Below, piece by piece: positions 13,220 to 26,545 of a DNA stretch of 64,000 nucleotides. Both the position numbers and the translations under genes were made by a program. The DNA comes from Tyto alba. Its lineage: Eukaryota; Chordata; Aves; Strigiformes; Tytonidae. The stretch's first letter is position 1, and each line of letters starts with the position of its first letter. The stretch is from assembly GCF_018691265.1 (NCBI RefSeq), contig NW_024881296.1, positions 2,254,279 through 2,318,278 of the forward strand. The letters are read 5' to 3'. Under the pieces are notes generated by a model. That model worked only from the letters and a program-made list of their open reading frames with translations, made no database searches and had not been told where the DNA came from.

Positions 13220-16200
13220 GATAGAAAAGAAAAGGTGATAGATCTGCAATTTACTGCTTATCACATCTGCTAGAAGTTTCATAATACAAAAGCCTGACCT
13301 TCAATGAATAAACACCCTAGTTGACTACCTGTTTCTGCCTAGCAAATATGGCACTCAAGTCTCCTAAAGCTCAGAAATGCAGCTATGAAAATTATGTGAC
13401 ATCTTCAGATTTAACAAGCTTCCTTTTGTTGCTAGCAGTTGAGTAGCTGTCACTTTAGTTACTAGTAGCCACTTTAACTTCAGATGCACAGTATTTATTG
13501 AAAGGAACTAGATACTTACTCAAAGACACTAATAGCCTATGGGGAAAAAATAGTTCATAGCACAAGGATTATGGAAAGAGCAATGTGCACAGCCCTTTTA
13601 CTTACATTTACGCTCTGCTTCTGCCTAAAGAGAACAGAAGAACTAGCAGTAACAATACATTGATTAGAGAGAGGTGTCCATGCTGCAATACAGGTTCCTC
13701 CGCTGGGATTCAAAACACATCAACATCCACAGGTGAATGCTGCTACTCATTTACTTCTACCCTTTATAAGGGTCATTTGTCAATTTTAACCTTGATTCGG
13801 ACTCATATTTCAAAGCTCTTGCAATCGCCACTTCTTTAAATGTTGCATATACATTATTTCAAGATCAAACACTTTAAACTATTTTTCCAATTTTCACATG
13901 ATTGCTAGATCAATGCAATTCTTATCAGTCATTTAATCTGTTTTCAGTTATACCTTCCTAAGGACTTACTGCAGATAACACCTATCACTCATGTTAAGGT
14001 CCTATATTTTGAACAAATTGGGAGGGACTGAATTACTGTATTACAGGAAGGATCCTAATAATGTGAGCTGGCAAGCTACCCCTTAGGAGCTCCACAAGCC
14101 TCACAAATGTTAGCCCATAGGAGACAAATCCATTCTCCACCCCAGTATCATATAAAGGGAAAAAGAATATCAGATTAAAACAAAGCTCCCAAATTAACAG
14201 AAGCCTCTCCCAAGGTGCTCACACTTTATCTTGCTTGCACTGGTCTGTCAGATTCCCCGTCCCTTAGAGTAAAGGTTGTCTTGGCTTGAGACACTTTCTG
14301 CAGCACAGGGTCAATCACTGCTTGAGAATAATGAACTGAACACTAAAAAGATGGTGCACTGTAGTTTGAAATGTTTATTGCCTCGATTTTGTTACGGCCA
14401 CTTTATTGTTTGCTGGAAGAAATCTGTCCTTGCAGGTTCAGGGTCCAAGCAGTCAGTGCACAGGGTAAACACAGAAAGAGGGAAACTGTGGGACCTCTGG
14501 TAGATGGCTCATGTGGGGACCCTTTGCAAGTCAAACTACCCATACTATATAACCAGTACAGGGCATGCATAAGATGGTTCCTGCACAGCAATTTTTCCCT
14601 CAGCAGACTTTACTTCCCTCTGATACCCGACAGAAAAAAGCTTTTCTTTTCCTTGCTCAGCTGAAGTGACTTTGCTATATTATCATGTCTAACAGCAGCT
14701 GTTAGTGAGAAGACAAGAAGGTTACTAGCCTACATAAGACCCATTCCTCACAACCTGGAAGTAGAATTAATGAAAACATCTTGTATTTTGATCCCAGTGC
14801 AAGTTCTCTGCATGCTTGCTGGTCTACTTGCCACTGCGGTGCAGGCTTCGCTGTCGGAGAGGACAACGGTTATCAATCACGTCAGAGCACTTTAACAAGG
14901 CAAGCAAGCTACAAACACCTCACAGAATTTATGTCACTAGGGAAGAGTCATTAATTTGGATTTCCAGCTTCCTGCTCAGGCAAAATTAAAAACCAAAATA
15001 CTGAATATAGAGTCGTTTGATTTAACGCACACAAATAGGTAACTGAGTATATATCTGCTGACCTTCCCTAAGAGGAAGGGCATAAATATTCCATCTTGGT
15101 TTTACAAACCAAACAAACTCTTATAATAAGAAAAAAACAATTTAATTATTTTATATATATATATATATATTTGTCCACCTTGGTTTGCTAGGAGACAGAT
15201 TGATTCCTTTGTTAAAAATTATGCTTGGAAGGCGGAAAGGACTTTAATTTGTATAAAGTGCATTCCAGGAATTAACATTCTCCCTGTTTGAAGAAGAAAA
15301 AAAACCTGTGCCATTGGATTTGATTGGTACTGAAAGAAAAAGGCTGTAGGGTTATTTTGATTTGGGTTTTTTGGGAGGGTGGGGTGTTAATCAAGGTTGC
15401 TGGTGGGGGAGTGGGTGGATATTAGATTTTGCAGTGCTTTACCATGCATGCGTGCACCCTTGTTTGGTTTTGTGTTCTCCATGTACACGGATGCACGCTA
15501 ATAGGTCTACATCTTTATTCTGATAGCCTAGTGCTAGCAATATCAAGACTTCGCTAGTATCACTCTAACACTCCTAATTGCACCTAAAAATTAGCAAATC
15601 AAGTCATTCTGTTCCATGCACAGGCTGTAAATTCCTACCCTTACCAAATACAAAATATCTACTCCCAAACCTCTTAAGTCTTACATTATTCCAAACACAG
15701 ACCTTCCCCAGCAGCTTCCTCTTCTGTCTCCAACATCCCCACCCTTCTCCCTCTCCTCAGGGTGTAGTATCTCAGCTGAACACTCTCAGGACAACTCCAC
15801 AGGCCTACTCCTTTGTCCTTCTGGACCAGCTTCAGTGAGGTTTGGCCTACCTTTCTTGTTCTACTAAGCTTGCCTTCAGAAAGTTACCCAGAAAAATGCA
15901 GGGCCTCCTATACAGGACTGCTCAAGGACTTCACCTATTTTCAAGCCCCAGCAGTCAGAGGGACTGGCTGAAAAATTCCCTTCCCAAAACAACCATGATA
16001 CGTTAATCTTAACGATTCCCTTGCAACTTCAGCTGGGGTCCCTTTTTCGCTAGAACAAGATCTTGACTGCATTTTACTATTCAGCAGCTTGCACTGAATT
16101 AAAAGAAAATAAAAATCTACAAACCATATGGAGGAAACATGGATTAATCGGTGTAGGAAGCTCACGTTATGCATACGTGCTTATTAGAAAAAGGCCAAAT

Positions 16201-16860
16201 TAGAAACACTGCTTAGCTGAAACAGCTGACTCATGTTGCTACAGACTGAATCAAGTCAAAAGTACTTTGGTGCTAATGGAAGTATGTCATTCTCCCAGTC
16301 CTAAGCCAAGAAATATTTCTGTATTATCACAAGCTTGTGTCCTGCATAAAACCTTAGTTGAAAGCTAATTGCTCTGGATCTCTCCAAGGCTTTGGGTTGG
16401 CCCGGCAATCCCACCTTATAGAAATTCAACAGATGTCCCTATACAGAGCTGTCTTGGCTCATGCTATGCCCTTACATCTGAGAGTCCACTTTGAGGCAAA
16501 ATAAGGAGAAAGAGTGATCTAGAGGTGGAATGACTGTGAAATGCGGAGCAGCTCACAGAAGGGAGCTTAAAGAGAGCTCTTCCCAGGAGGAAGAAGAGGA
16601 TAATTAGGGTTTAGTGAGAGTCATTCTCTTCGTTTTCAACACAACTCATAAGGGATATGTCTTGATTACCAAATAAAAGAGGATAATGCATTGCTGAGAG
16701 ACTGTACTGTGCAAATATTCATTTGAAAATGTTTACACTACAAATTTAGCTCATTTCCTGCAAATCTATGCACAGATGGTAACTTCCTCAGATTCAAAAC
16801 TGGTTGAGAAGAGGGGGAAAATGCTCACAGAAATGCTAGCAAATTCAAAGGGATGATCTC
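13220..16860. other. non-genic single-copy DNA with a small TA repeat
   Basis: No gene or repeat family was recognised. A (TA)n microsatellite of about 20 bases sits at 15152-15171. A G/T-rich patch occupies about 15340-15420. Short open frames at 14276-14664 and 15578-15838 have no supporting signals. Confidence 0.5.
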
Positions 16861-16899
16861 TACCTAGCAGCAGCCCAAATATTTTGTTTTCTGAATCCC

Positions 16900-16980
16900 C
16901 TTTTCTCCTTTTTCTCCAGCTTTCATTCTGTAAAATGGTAACTGCCCTTACACACTTCAAGGTTTCATAATGGTCAAGCA
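16900..16980 (+). mobile_element. possible MIR/CORE-SINE remnant
   Basis: The run CTTTCATTCTGTAAAATGG near 16920-16938, followed by ACTGCCCTTACACACTTCA and later GGTTTCATAATGG, resembles the CORE part of MIR-type SINEs (CTGTAAAATGGGGATAATAATACCTACCTC-like). The tRNA-related head is not recognisable upstream and the tail is lost, so the assignment is weak and could be coincidence. Confidence 0.3.
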
Positions 16981-19359
16981 AAAATACAAGCAAATGCAAA
17001 ATGTTTTATAGCAAAAGATACTAAAGAAAATTTTACACATAAAGAAGTTATTAAAAATAGAACATTTTTGTCTTAATTCTAATAACTAAAATCTGTTTCT
17101 AATTATATATTATTTCAATTAGTTACAAATGCCAACCAAAGTCATCCAGCAGTCTCAGTTACACCTAGTATTTTTCCTCTATCTCATCTTAAACTCCGAG
17201 TCAGTGGTGAGATGTGCATGGGAAATGTAAACTGTTGGATAGGTTTCCTGGCAAAGTCAGCCATATACTGTAAACAGACTACTCTTACCCAATTACTAAT
17301 TTAAAACTAATTTGTTTATGTTTTAATTCTTCTGCAATTTATTCTTCCTGTAGAACAAATAAGATCTGATCATGTAGTTAACAGCTATAGCCTAAAACGC
17401 ACACAGAAATGATGCAGAGGTCACACTTGCTTCACCAACCCTAAGCGCTATTCCCCTTTCTCTGTCCAAATTAGTAGATTAATAAAAATAAAAATCATTC
17501 TAACATTTAGTGTAAATAACAGAGCTATTTTCTGTCTGGACAACCGCTTCCTGAGAGTGCAGGTGCAGGACATACTTTCAAGCTTTTCTTCATGACAATA
17601 AGACTTTTGCAGACAGTATTGAAGGTTATAGCTACACAGAGGAAACATGACTCCAGCGGATGAGAATTCAGAGCTAACATCAGGGGAGCTGCCAACAACG
17701 CTGACAGTAAAACTTAGTTCTGGTATATTTTAACTCCAATCATTTGAATTTCTTCAATGTCCATGAATAAAAAGTGAAGTGTACGGCAGAGAGCAGACTA
17801 AGAAAGAGCATCAGCGTGGTAGACAAGGTATAGTCGCAGCCAGAAAAGGGCCTTTTCCGAGCTAATGAACTGTACTTTCCACTCTGAACTCCTTAACTAT
17901 CCCATGCTCATTTCAGGTCCTCAACTGAAAGCACACTGAAGTAAAAAATATCATTGCTGATTTAGGACAATCAGCCTTACCTGCAGGACAATGTGCTTTG
18001 GAGGTCTATACCATAAGGCTTTGAAAGTCCTCTTGAAGACTTCAAGGAATAAAATCTGTGCAGCAAGACTTTACTTGAGCAGCAGCCCTGATTTCCACCC
18101 TGTAAAACATTTCACAGCTTGTCTCATTATAGCATTTGTAAAAACACTGTCTGAGAGCAGTGGTGCATAAATGAATTATTTAAGTTTTGCAGCAAATCAC
18201 CCTGATCTTGTGTGCAGCTTCTTAATGCACTCTAAGTGAGCCCTAGGAGGCAAATCATAGCAGACAAGGGGTGTAATGTAAACCAAGTTTTATTAGCCAC
18301 GAAAAGCCACACTACAACATTTATTAAGTATCAAAGACAGTGCATTTAAATAAGTTTGATTTGGTAAATTATAGCCAACATTGCATCTATCTTCCTAGTT
18401 CCAAAGGCGCTTTTTTAAAAAAAAACCAACAACATCAAAACCAAAAATAGCTGTTTATTTTCTTGTCAGTTCTGATAATATATCAGGTCCTCTCTATTTT
18501 GCAAATAGTAATTTTCAACAAATTACCATATGCCACAAACAGTCTGCAGCTCTCTAGCCTTAATACTTTGCAGAAAAGCAAAAGTGCATTAGTATGTTAT
18601 CATCCACTCCTTATCAGCACAAGCTCCGTGGTCCCTGCTGCCCTTAGCAGCCTGGGAAACACACACCACCCACAGCTCCCTGCTTTGCCCTCAATAAACA
18701 GGCCCGAACACCCTGCTAATATTTTCCTATTTTAGGCAGCTGCCTCTCGTACTGCCAACACAGAGCAGACCTTCAAAACCAAAGCTATTTCTGCCAGAGC
18801 TCCATTTTCAATATGGTACGAAATTTAAAAGGCAGCTTAGCAAAGCCTTCTTCCATACTTCTGCCCTTTTCTTACCTCATTAATTGAATCTCAGGAAAAA
18901 CCTAAGCACTGCCTCACATGACATACGTTTATGACACAAATCATCTTTTATCTTTGACCAAGGAGATGAGTCCAAGTCCAGACAGACAATAACAATAAAA
19001 AGAAATTAAATATACCAAAGTACTCAATGGGCAGACACGCACTGATAAAAATTTAATGCTCTGATAGCGCAATTTGGGTATTTGTAAAATGCAGCTGGTT
19101 TTCCTTTGTGTGAGCACCTCCCTTACTCTTTCCAGCTTTGGTCTGCTATTAAAAAAAAAAATAAATAAAAAAATTGGTAACTTCTTCATGTACCCTGAAT
19201 GCTGAAGGAAGAAGTAGTGCTTAAAACTATCCCTCCAAAGCCACATAGGCTTGTAGCAATGATGTCAAAATCCCCCATCCTTCCCATCACAGGAGAGAGC
19301 ACAGTTGGTGCGTCAGGAGTGCATCAGGACTCCATTGTGTGGGATACGACGGTGGTATT
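16981..19359. other. non-genic single-copy DNA
   Basis: No exon, RNA gene or repeat family was recognised. Short A-runs occur at about 18417-18425 and 19150-19171. Confidence 0.5.
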
Positions 19360-19546
19360 AAAAAAAAAAAAAAACAAAACAACAAAAAAGCCAAACCAAC
19401 AACAACCAAAAAAAAAAAAAAAAAACAAAAACCCAAACAAAACAACAACAAAAAACAAAAACAATCAAAAATACAAAACAAAAAACAAAACAAAACAAAA
19501 ACCCAAAACAAAACAAAAACCAACACACTCACCCCCCCAAAAAAAA
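19360..19546. repeat. 187-bp A/C-rich low-complexity tract
   Basis: The plus strand consists almost wholly of A and C, built from imperfect AAAAC, AACAA and CCCAAA units, with only isolated G and T (GCC near 19390, AATCAAAAATACAA near 19463-19476). It opens long Lys/Asn/Gln/Pro-rich frames on the plus strand and Phe/Leu/Cys-rich frames on the minus strand; these are artefacts of composition. It is far longer than the homopolymers elsewhere in the window. Confidence 0.9.
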
Positions 19547-21846
19547 GACCCAAACAAGTCACCAGAACAAGGAAAGATTTGTCTCTGCCACTCTAAAAAG
19601 TTATAGAAGCTTAGTACTACCACTCACTCTCCAGACTACTGAATCGTGGTTCCCCTTTTCAGAAATCACTTGTTTTATTTTCTTCTACATTACTGAGAAA
19701 GCAGACAGCTGAAGTCTGGTGCCTGAGGAATACAGGAAAAACTAGCAGTGTTAGGCATGGGGTCCCAGTTAGCCCAGAATCACGTGCTGACTCTCACTGA
19801 ATTTTCTAGACAGCGGGACATGGAGCCTCCTCTAGGTGAGCAGAAATACGTTTGTGTAACTAGAAGGCTCTTCCCTCCCATTGGTTTAGTTGAGCAACTC
19901 TCACTGAGTAAGCTCGGAGCTCCAGAGCTGACTCCTACTTGCCATCCCAGCTCTTTCTGCCCTCACCAGGGTTTAGCAGCAGAAACAACCATGATGGTTC
20001 TTTCAATAAATGTGCCAGAATTTAGCCTGAAATTCTACAACGTTTTTTTTTTTCCTTTTCCTTCTCCCTTCCTTCTCTTACTAGAAGAATCCATTACATT
20101 ACTTTCATTTTTTTTTGTGAAGGCCTTTCTATGAGTGGATGCATAAACAGGATGATCAGATTGATACTTTTAAACCGAAAAAAGCAATAATCTTTTTTCT
20201 AACTGGTAACTTCCTACCATTTTTCTCCTTAGGCATTTACATTTTTCAAAGCAAAAGAGAAAAACTCTTTATACTTTTTAATTGATTTGCCTTTTTTTCC
20301 ACCTTGCCTTAAAAAAAAAAAAATTACCCAGTTGTGAAACAAGGTAACACTTTTTGCAGAAAATATCAACTATTTATATGTGATTTTGAATTTATTACAT
20401 CTGGAAATGGGTCCACTAGACAAAGTTTTATTAAAATTACACAGTACACAGTAAAAGTAGCAGATAAGTAGGCCTTCTCCGCAGCAGGACACAACAGATG
20501 TTTCAGAGGAATGGGCGAGTTTCACTTACAGTCCAGATGTGTAATATATACAGAGAGAGCAATGGGAACCCAAAGGAAAAATGATGCCACTTATAGCCGT
20601 CCATGAAGAGATTATTTTCCTACAGAAAGGAGCAATCAAACAGTTGTCCAACTACTTAAAACAAGAGATGTTCATCTTTCAGCCATTCAGATTTGAAGAG
20701 GTGCTGCTGAAACTGGCCTGGGAATCCAACAGCTTTACAGGGCATATTGGCCAGAGCAGAATTTGCTTTCCACTATAAAACAAGCTATTGCTTTCCATAC
20801 CTCAGCACCACCAGAAAAAGTAAACCAAACGAGCCACACCACTGCTGATGCATGGAGACAACATATAACTACAGAAAATGCCATTTTCCCCATCTGGGTT
20901 TTCTATTCCTTTGCAGTTTTATTCTTACTCCCTATATCAAGAACTATTCCTATCAAATAAAAACAAGGGGTACAATATTTAATGCTGAAATATTTAATAT
21001 TTCAAAGTTCAGAAAAGTTCATTACTAAAGGAAAGTATAAACAAAGAGATGATAAAACGGTCATCATAAAACATGGTAATACTCCCTCCAATGGCATAAC
21101 TTGCTGTTGTAATTAACTAGTAATACATTCCTCCCATGCTTCACAGTGAGTTTTATTGCCTTAATATATAACTGCAGCTCTTTAGCAGAATCAGCATAAC
21201 TCAATCATAATTTTCCTTTTCCACCTAGTATGACCAAGATTCGTTTCTACACAGAAGTATTTTTAGTTCCCATTTTACAAATCCACCCCGCTTTGATCAG
21301 TTATCAAGAGACTATCCAAATTATACCACCATGTTCAAGACTTAACTGCTGTGTCATTTATTGTGCATGCTTCCCGATAGACAGCCTTGATAGTGCATTG
21401 AGTCAATAGATATATTTAATTTTGATAGTTAAGTCTGTGTTATGTCTTCTCAGCGACTATTAGACTGCACCAAAGCTATGTTTTATACGCAATTTTACAA
21501 GCCTCTCCCTTTCTCCACTGTTGTTGTTTGTAGAAAATCTGATAACTGGTATTGATTGACAGTTTTTCTAAGTGAGCATGAGTAATCACGTCAGATTGAG
21601 TTACACTTTCTAAATGTTCCTAAAAATATCCTATTATCCTGATTATTGATCAAAGGAACGTGTTTGGTTTATAAATTTAAGTTTCTGTAACAGAGACTGT
21701 TTCAGGAGAGCCCACCATCAGCAACTTCACGGCCCTTGGTTAAGGTTGTTTTGAATATTCATATTATGTTTTTTTCCCTGAAAGAAAATACATGTTACTT
21801 AACTCTTTAGGCAAATTTAATTTCTTGAAGTGCAAGTCAGTTCCCG
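19547..21846. other. non-genic single-copy DNA
   Basis: No gene, RNA or repeat family was recognised. Pyrimidine-rich patches occur at about 20043-20075 and 20290-20300. The block at about 21100-21480 is free of simple repeats and may be conserved regulatory DNA, an impression only. Confidence 0.5.
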
Positions 21847-21988
21847 GTGAAATTCTTCTTAGGGAGAAAGGAAAGTCAGGTCTGGAAAGCTAAACTGCTT
21901 CAAGTCATGTTCCTAGTGATTTTAGTAGCCTTAGTTTTCCAGTGCTCAGCTGGAAGACATCTCAGAAGGCCAGTAAATAGTCACTCCA
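21847..21988 (+). other. candidate coding exon with signal-peptide-like start
   Basis: An ATG frame from 21847, with a second in-frame ATG at 21907, encodes a strongly hydrophobic segment (MFLVILVALVFQCSAG from the second ATG) followed by the basic stretch RHLRRPVNSHS. Coding is interrupted by a near-perfect 5' splice site, CCA followed by GTAAGT, so the exon would end at 21988 after one base of a codon. A hydrophobic core ending in small residues followed by Arg-rich sequence is the layout of secreted peptide precursors. I do not recognise the family, no partner exon was found downstream, and chance can produce this. No canonical promoter was identified; a TTTATAAATTT word lies at about 21669. 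Confidence 0.2.
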
Positions 21989-21990
21989 GT

Positions 21991-23229
21991 AAGTTTTTGA
22001 AAACCATCTCCTTTAACATGTTTTCCACTAAACTCCTAAAACTCAGAGCAGCAAAATTAACTAGTCACAAGTGAAAATTACGGGGGAACATCCTGCAAAC
22101 TTGCTTAATTTTACCAGAAATAACGCTGGGTAAGTGTTGGTAAGATCTGGACTTAGCCTCAAAACTGGCTGCATTTTATAAATACCCAAGCCTCAAAATG
22201 CATAACTATTGGGGATGCTGGCCTTCCATTGGACTACTGAGGAACTTAATCTCTTCGAGTTATCCCAAATGAAATCAGTTTGACCCTGTACATACACAGT
22301 GATCCTTTTTGGTGTGGTCTTACACACATGCCAAAGTCAGAATTTTAGCTGTCTGCTGTTTCTGCAAGCACAGGAAATACTCACAGCAACCATAAAGCTT
22401 TCCATTTTAAAACACTGCTTTCAGACAATTACAATCACTTGGAAAGAAATTCTTCAAATTGGGAGTTTTGTTTTAAATTCAGATTTGGGGGAGCTGGTGT
22501 TTTGATTTGGGGGTTTGTTGGTTTTATTTGTATCCAGAAGAATGTTGAGGTGGAAGCTGGGAAGTATGTGAACTGGCTGGATGACCACACCAAGTAAAAA
22601 TTCATAAGAACTGGGGCTATACACATCTCAAAATAAATGCACAGCTCTCCACATTACTTTGTTTTTCTCATGCTTAAAAATACTCTTCCAACCACTTAAC
22701 TGTTTCATGCTTTGAAATAAAAGCTTGAAATTTGTCAGCAGCTGCTCTGGCATCAGATAAATGCCTTTTGGTACTTCATAAAAAGTTACCTAAAGTTGGT
22801 CAACTTATAAGCCTTTAGGGAAAAATAATAAAATCGGTTCACACTTAATCAGAAAATATTTCTTTGACTTCAGCAGCTAAATTCTCTCCTGGCTGCATCT
22901 GCAGTGGGTTGGCTTCTGTCTGAAGCTGCAGAGACAAAGCAGGGCTTTCCTTAAAATTTCTTCTTCAGGTGCCAGGCAGGGAAGTGAGAAAAGGAAAACG
23001 TCTCCTGCGATCTCAAGGGTCATCTCCTCACCATTCCCATCATACCAGCTACATACACTTCAACTTCTTCGCCACTGAACAAGAGTCCCATAAATAACAG
23101 TCACTTTCGCTATGTAATCCTGATTTATTCTCAGAGAGTCTATGTTGTACCCTGAATCCAGCCAGTATGGAAGAAATATTATGACTCTAAGAGAGGATCA
23201 CAGAGCAGACATGCTAGAAAAGCTAAATT
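21991..23229. other. non-genic single-copy DNA
   Basis: No second exon that would pair with the 21.85-21.99-kb candidate was recognised. No repeat family was seen. The minus-strand frame at 22435-22626 has no supporting features. Confidence 0.45.
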
Positions 23230-23252
23230 ACCTTTGCCATATTGGCAAAGGT
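23230..23252. repeat. perfect palindrome, 10-bp arms, 3-base spacer
   Basis: ACCTTTGCCA (23230-23239), spacer TAT, then TGGCAAAGGT (23243-23252) form an exact inverted repeat. TTTGCCA/TGGCAAA resembles half-sites of nuclear factor I type proteins, but in the everted order instead of TGGCA(N3)TGCCA, so NFI binding is not directly predicted. It could be a dimer binding site or a cruciform-prone motif. Confidence 0.85.
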
Positions 23253-26200
23253 ACCATATTTGATAAAATTTTTGACATCTAGCTTTAGAAATACTTTAAG
23301 ACAGTGTAAAATGGCTATGTAACTGTGTAGTTGCACATCTTTAAGAACATTCATCAAACTTCATTCAGACAGCACAATTTTAGTTTTTTTTTTTTTTAAT
23401 CATTGCCCCATATTCAGCTTTCCATTTCAAAAGTTCTCACTAGCTAAACTCTGCTCTTATTTCAGCATTTAAAATTTCCACTGACTTTGGGGGAAGAAGA
23501 CTTATGTCAGTGATGCATATTCTCAAAAACCCACCGCCAATACAGTGAACGGCTGTAGTGCTAGAAATATTACAAATGGAATATTTTACTAACGTTGGTA
23601 GTGCCAATACAATCTGCTTCAGCTTATATTGCCATGCCATAAATATATTGTTGGATAATGAGAACTGCCTGGTATAGGAAATGCCATTAAACAGGCTATT
23701 TTTGTCACTCAGTTTGCCCAAAGTAAACAAGAGGATGCTCAGCCCAGCTTAGAGCTTCATGAATCACTGTGCTAATTTAAAAAAAATCTGTGAAAAACTG
23801 GTACTACAGATATTTCTGAATGTACAAGTCCTCAAATTAATATTTTGAAATATTTATGTTTATTTAAATTCATATTTTAAAGTATTTAAATAAATTTAAT
23901 AGTAAATACTAAAATGCTAACATTTTATTATATTTCATTTAGAAAAGTCTATTATTAACATAGGAATACACTCTGAAAGGTCCAAAGATAGACTAATAAG
24001 GCCATCCTTCTCCAATTTATATCCATCAATGTTTGAGCAACTGTATAGAAAAAAACTTTTCATAATGCATGCAACACAATTTATATATCAGTAGTTGGAT
24101 GGATTAACACATATCAGAAAGTGTTAAGGTATAAATACTTGCAGGCTTATTCACGTCCCTAAAAACTTAAGGATAAGGCTCTAGTTCTTTTGCAAAGCAA
24201 AAAAATGAAACCTTTCTATTAAAAAAAAACCCCAACAACTTGTCGATGAGTTAACCACATTTCAGAAAAATCTCATCTAATAATGCCAAGTCCTTTTACA
24301 GAAACAGTATTTGGAGGCATTAGTAAGTATTTCAGGAAAGAATTTCATGAACGGCCTTAATAAAAATGAAAGAGAGCAACACACTTCCCCAATTATACAA
24401 CTCTTACTGTTCTAATTCTGTCCTCTCTTTAAGTAGTGAGGTTTTTTTCCTCACCTTTTTTATAAAGGTAGTATTTCAAAGAGTAATTGGGATAAGTATT
24501 GGGCTGTTTTACCTCCTATTTTACAATACTGCACAGTGACTTGTCTACGTGTGCAGTCACCCGCAGGTTTAAGTCTTACTGGAATGTCAGCCCAATGTGT
24601 AAAACCTGCTGCCCCCATCCCCTCCCCTGTGTGTTCCCTGACCTTTTTGAGCCACACTGAAAATACAAGGATGACGGACTATGGCTAATAATTTGGGATT
24701 TTTTTAAACCTACAAGGAGAGGATGTGCAGGAAGGCTGCAGTTAGTTTTTAGAGTCTGGTTTATTACATTTTTGTGAAGCTTAGTTCATTAATACGATTC
24801 TTCCTAGGAAAGTTCTTCAAGTAACTTGTTCACAGTGCTGCGAGGAAGGAAAGGAGAGATGGAGAGAAGATTAAAAATGAAAATGCTTAAGAACTATCAC
24901 AGAAAATTATTGTCAAATAGACGTGAAAAAATTCTCTTGGCAATTTTCATAAGGGTTTCAGTGTAACTTTTTATATATCTAACAATATTATTCTTATTCA
25001 AAGAAAAGGGAAAGGGGATTTTCTTTTACATGTATTTTTTCTAGTAATACATTATTTGGCAATAATTCTTCCGTTGTTGCTCTAAATATATTGATGCTTC
25101 TATATTCCACATGCTAATGGTGACTAAATTACAGGTGCAAACCCCCCAAAATTATTACTTTTTTGGTGTGACTTCACCTGGAATGAAGACAAAGCTGTCT
25201 TTGGACCAAGAAGAAAGTGTGACCTCATGATTTCCTGGTGTTGGGAACTGCTAGCCAGCCTTGACTGTCAGCCACACCTATGCCAACTCATGCAATTCAA
25301 ATTAAGCAAATTGAATTATTCCAGATATACATCACTATAACTAAAAGGAGAAGATGGCCTTTCAATGGCTTTTACAGGCTTCATTGGAACATGGATTTGT
25401 CATGTTTACAGGAATCTGACGTTTTTATGGCTAAAGAATAGGAATAACGAGGAACAAAAGGTATATAAGGGCAGTCAGAGTCATATTTATGCTTCAAATA
25501 TGTAGGGGTTTATCTTTTTCTTCTTTTTTCCTTTTCAAATCCTTAACCTCACACTACATGCAGAATTAAAACAGCACAAGCCCCATTATAATCATGGTAT
25601 TCATGTTCTAGGCTAGCAGGAAAATGGTGAAAAATCCAAATATGCCTTGAAAAATCCCCTAAAATTGTCCAAGATGTGAAACCCACAAGACATAGGCCAC
25701 AGATGCATGCTGGCAATTTAAATTACTCTCAGGAAAACAGCGCTAATAGATCCTGGGCATACAAATATATTTTCATTAGTTAGATTGCAAAAGATCAAGG
25801 TTGATAAAAGTCATCTCATTTTCTCCTTAAAGAAACTTCAAGTTTCTTCACGAAAAATTAACTTCAGATTTAACATTCACTGGAAAGCAGACTTCTAAAG
25901 GTATGAAGGACAGATCAGAATGAGTGATTTAGTGTCACACACTACAAGTCTGTAACCTCTGTGACTCTTTTAAAGAAGAGGAAGAAAACCAATTTTTGCC
26001 AGGAGTGATAACTCCCCAAATTATGTGTCTGGTAGCCCCTGCTTGTAATTAGACTGGAACCCAGGCAAGAATTGTCATGCAAAAGTGACAAAGCAAAACT
26101 GAAAACTCTCACACACACTCTTTTAGAAGAAAAGTTTCTCAATTAAATTTACCCCCTGTAGATTAAACTCAACACTTGGAGAAGTTTCAGCCTGTGTCTT

Positions 26201-26280
26201 AACCAGAAGTATTTTCAACCTTCATTTGCCTTGCTTGCCATTTGCGAGAGAAGGATCTATCCTTACAAGTAGAAACAGAC
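23253..26280. other. non-genic single-copy DNA
   Basis: No gene or repeat family was recognised. A T-run of 14 lies at 23384-23397, and a very AT-rich patch at 23830-23945. The region about 25230-25430 is repeat-free with a low rate of simple sequence, possibly conserved, but nothing in it is diagnostic. Confidence 0.45.
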
Positions 26281-26545
26281 TATGAGACAGGTCACGCTTA
26301 CAATTAGCTTGCTAAGAATAAATGGCTTGTCGAGAAGACCCGCACAATATACTAAAGTTCTTTGGATGGAGTTGAATTCCATCCCTAGCAAGATTACTTT
26401 CCGTTTTGAGCACCGGAGCCATATTAAATACAATTAGCTTCACTGTAACTCAGTGGAACTTGTTATGACCCATTATCACTGAGGCCAGGGTCCTGGCTGG
26501 AATCAAAGAACAACGGGGGATTTATATGGTTATGGAGACCATCTA
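26281..26545. other. possible conserved non-coding element
   Basis: The 11-mer ACAATTAGCTT occurs twice on the same strand, at 26300-26310 and 26430-26440, each carrying an AATTAG homeodomain-type core. The intervening sequence is free of simple repeats and has no open frame of note. This is an inference from texture and the repeated word only. Confidence 0.25.

Noticed and set aside
19199..19606. Lys/Asn/Gln-rich plus frame and Phe/Leu-rich minus frame
   Set aside because: Both are by-products of the A/C-only tract, which lacks stop codons in these frames.
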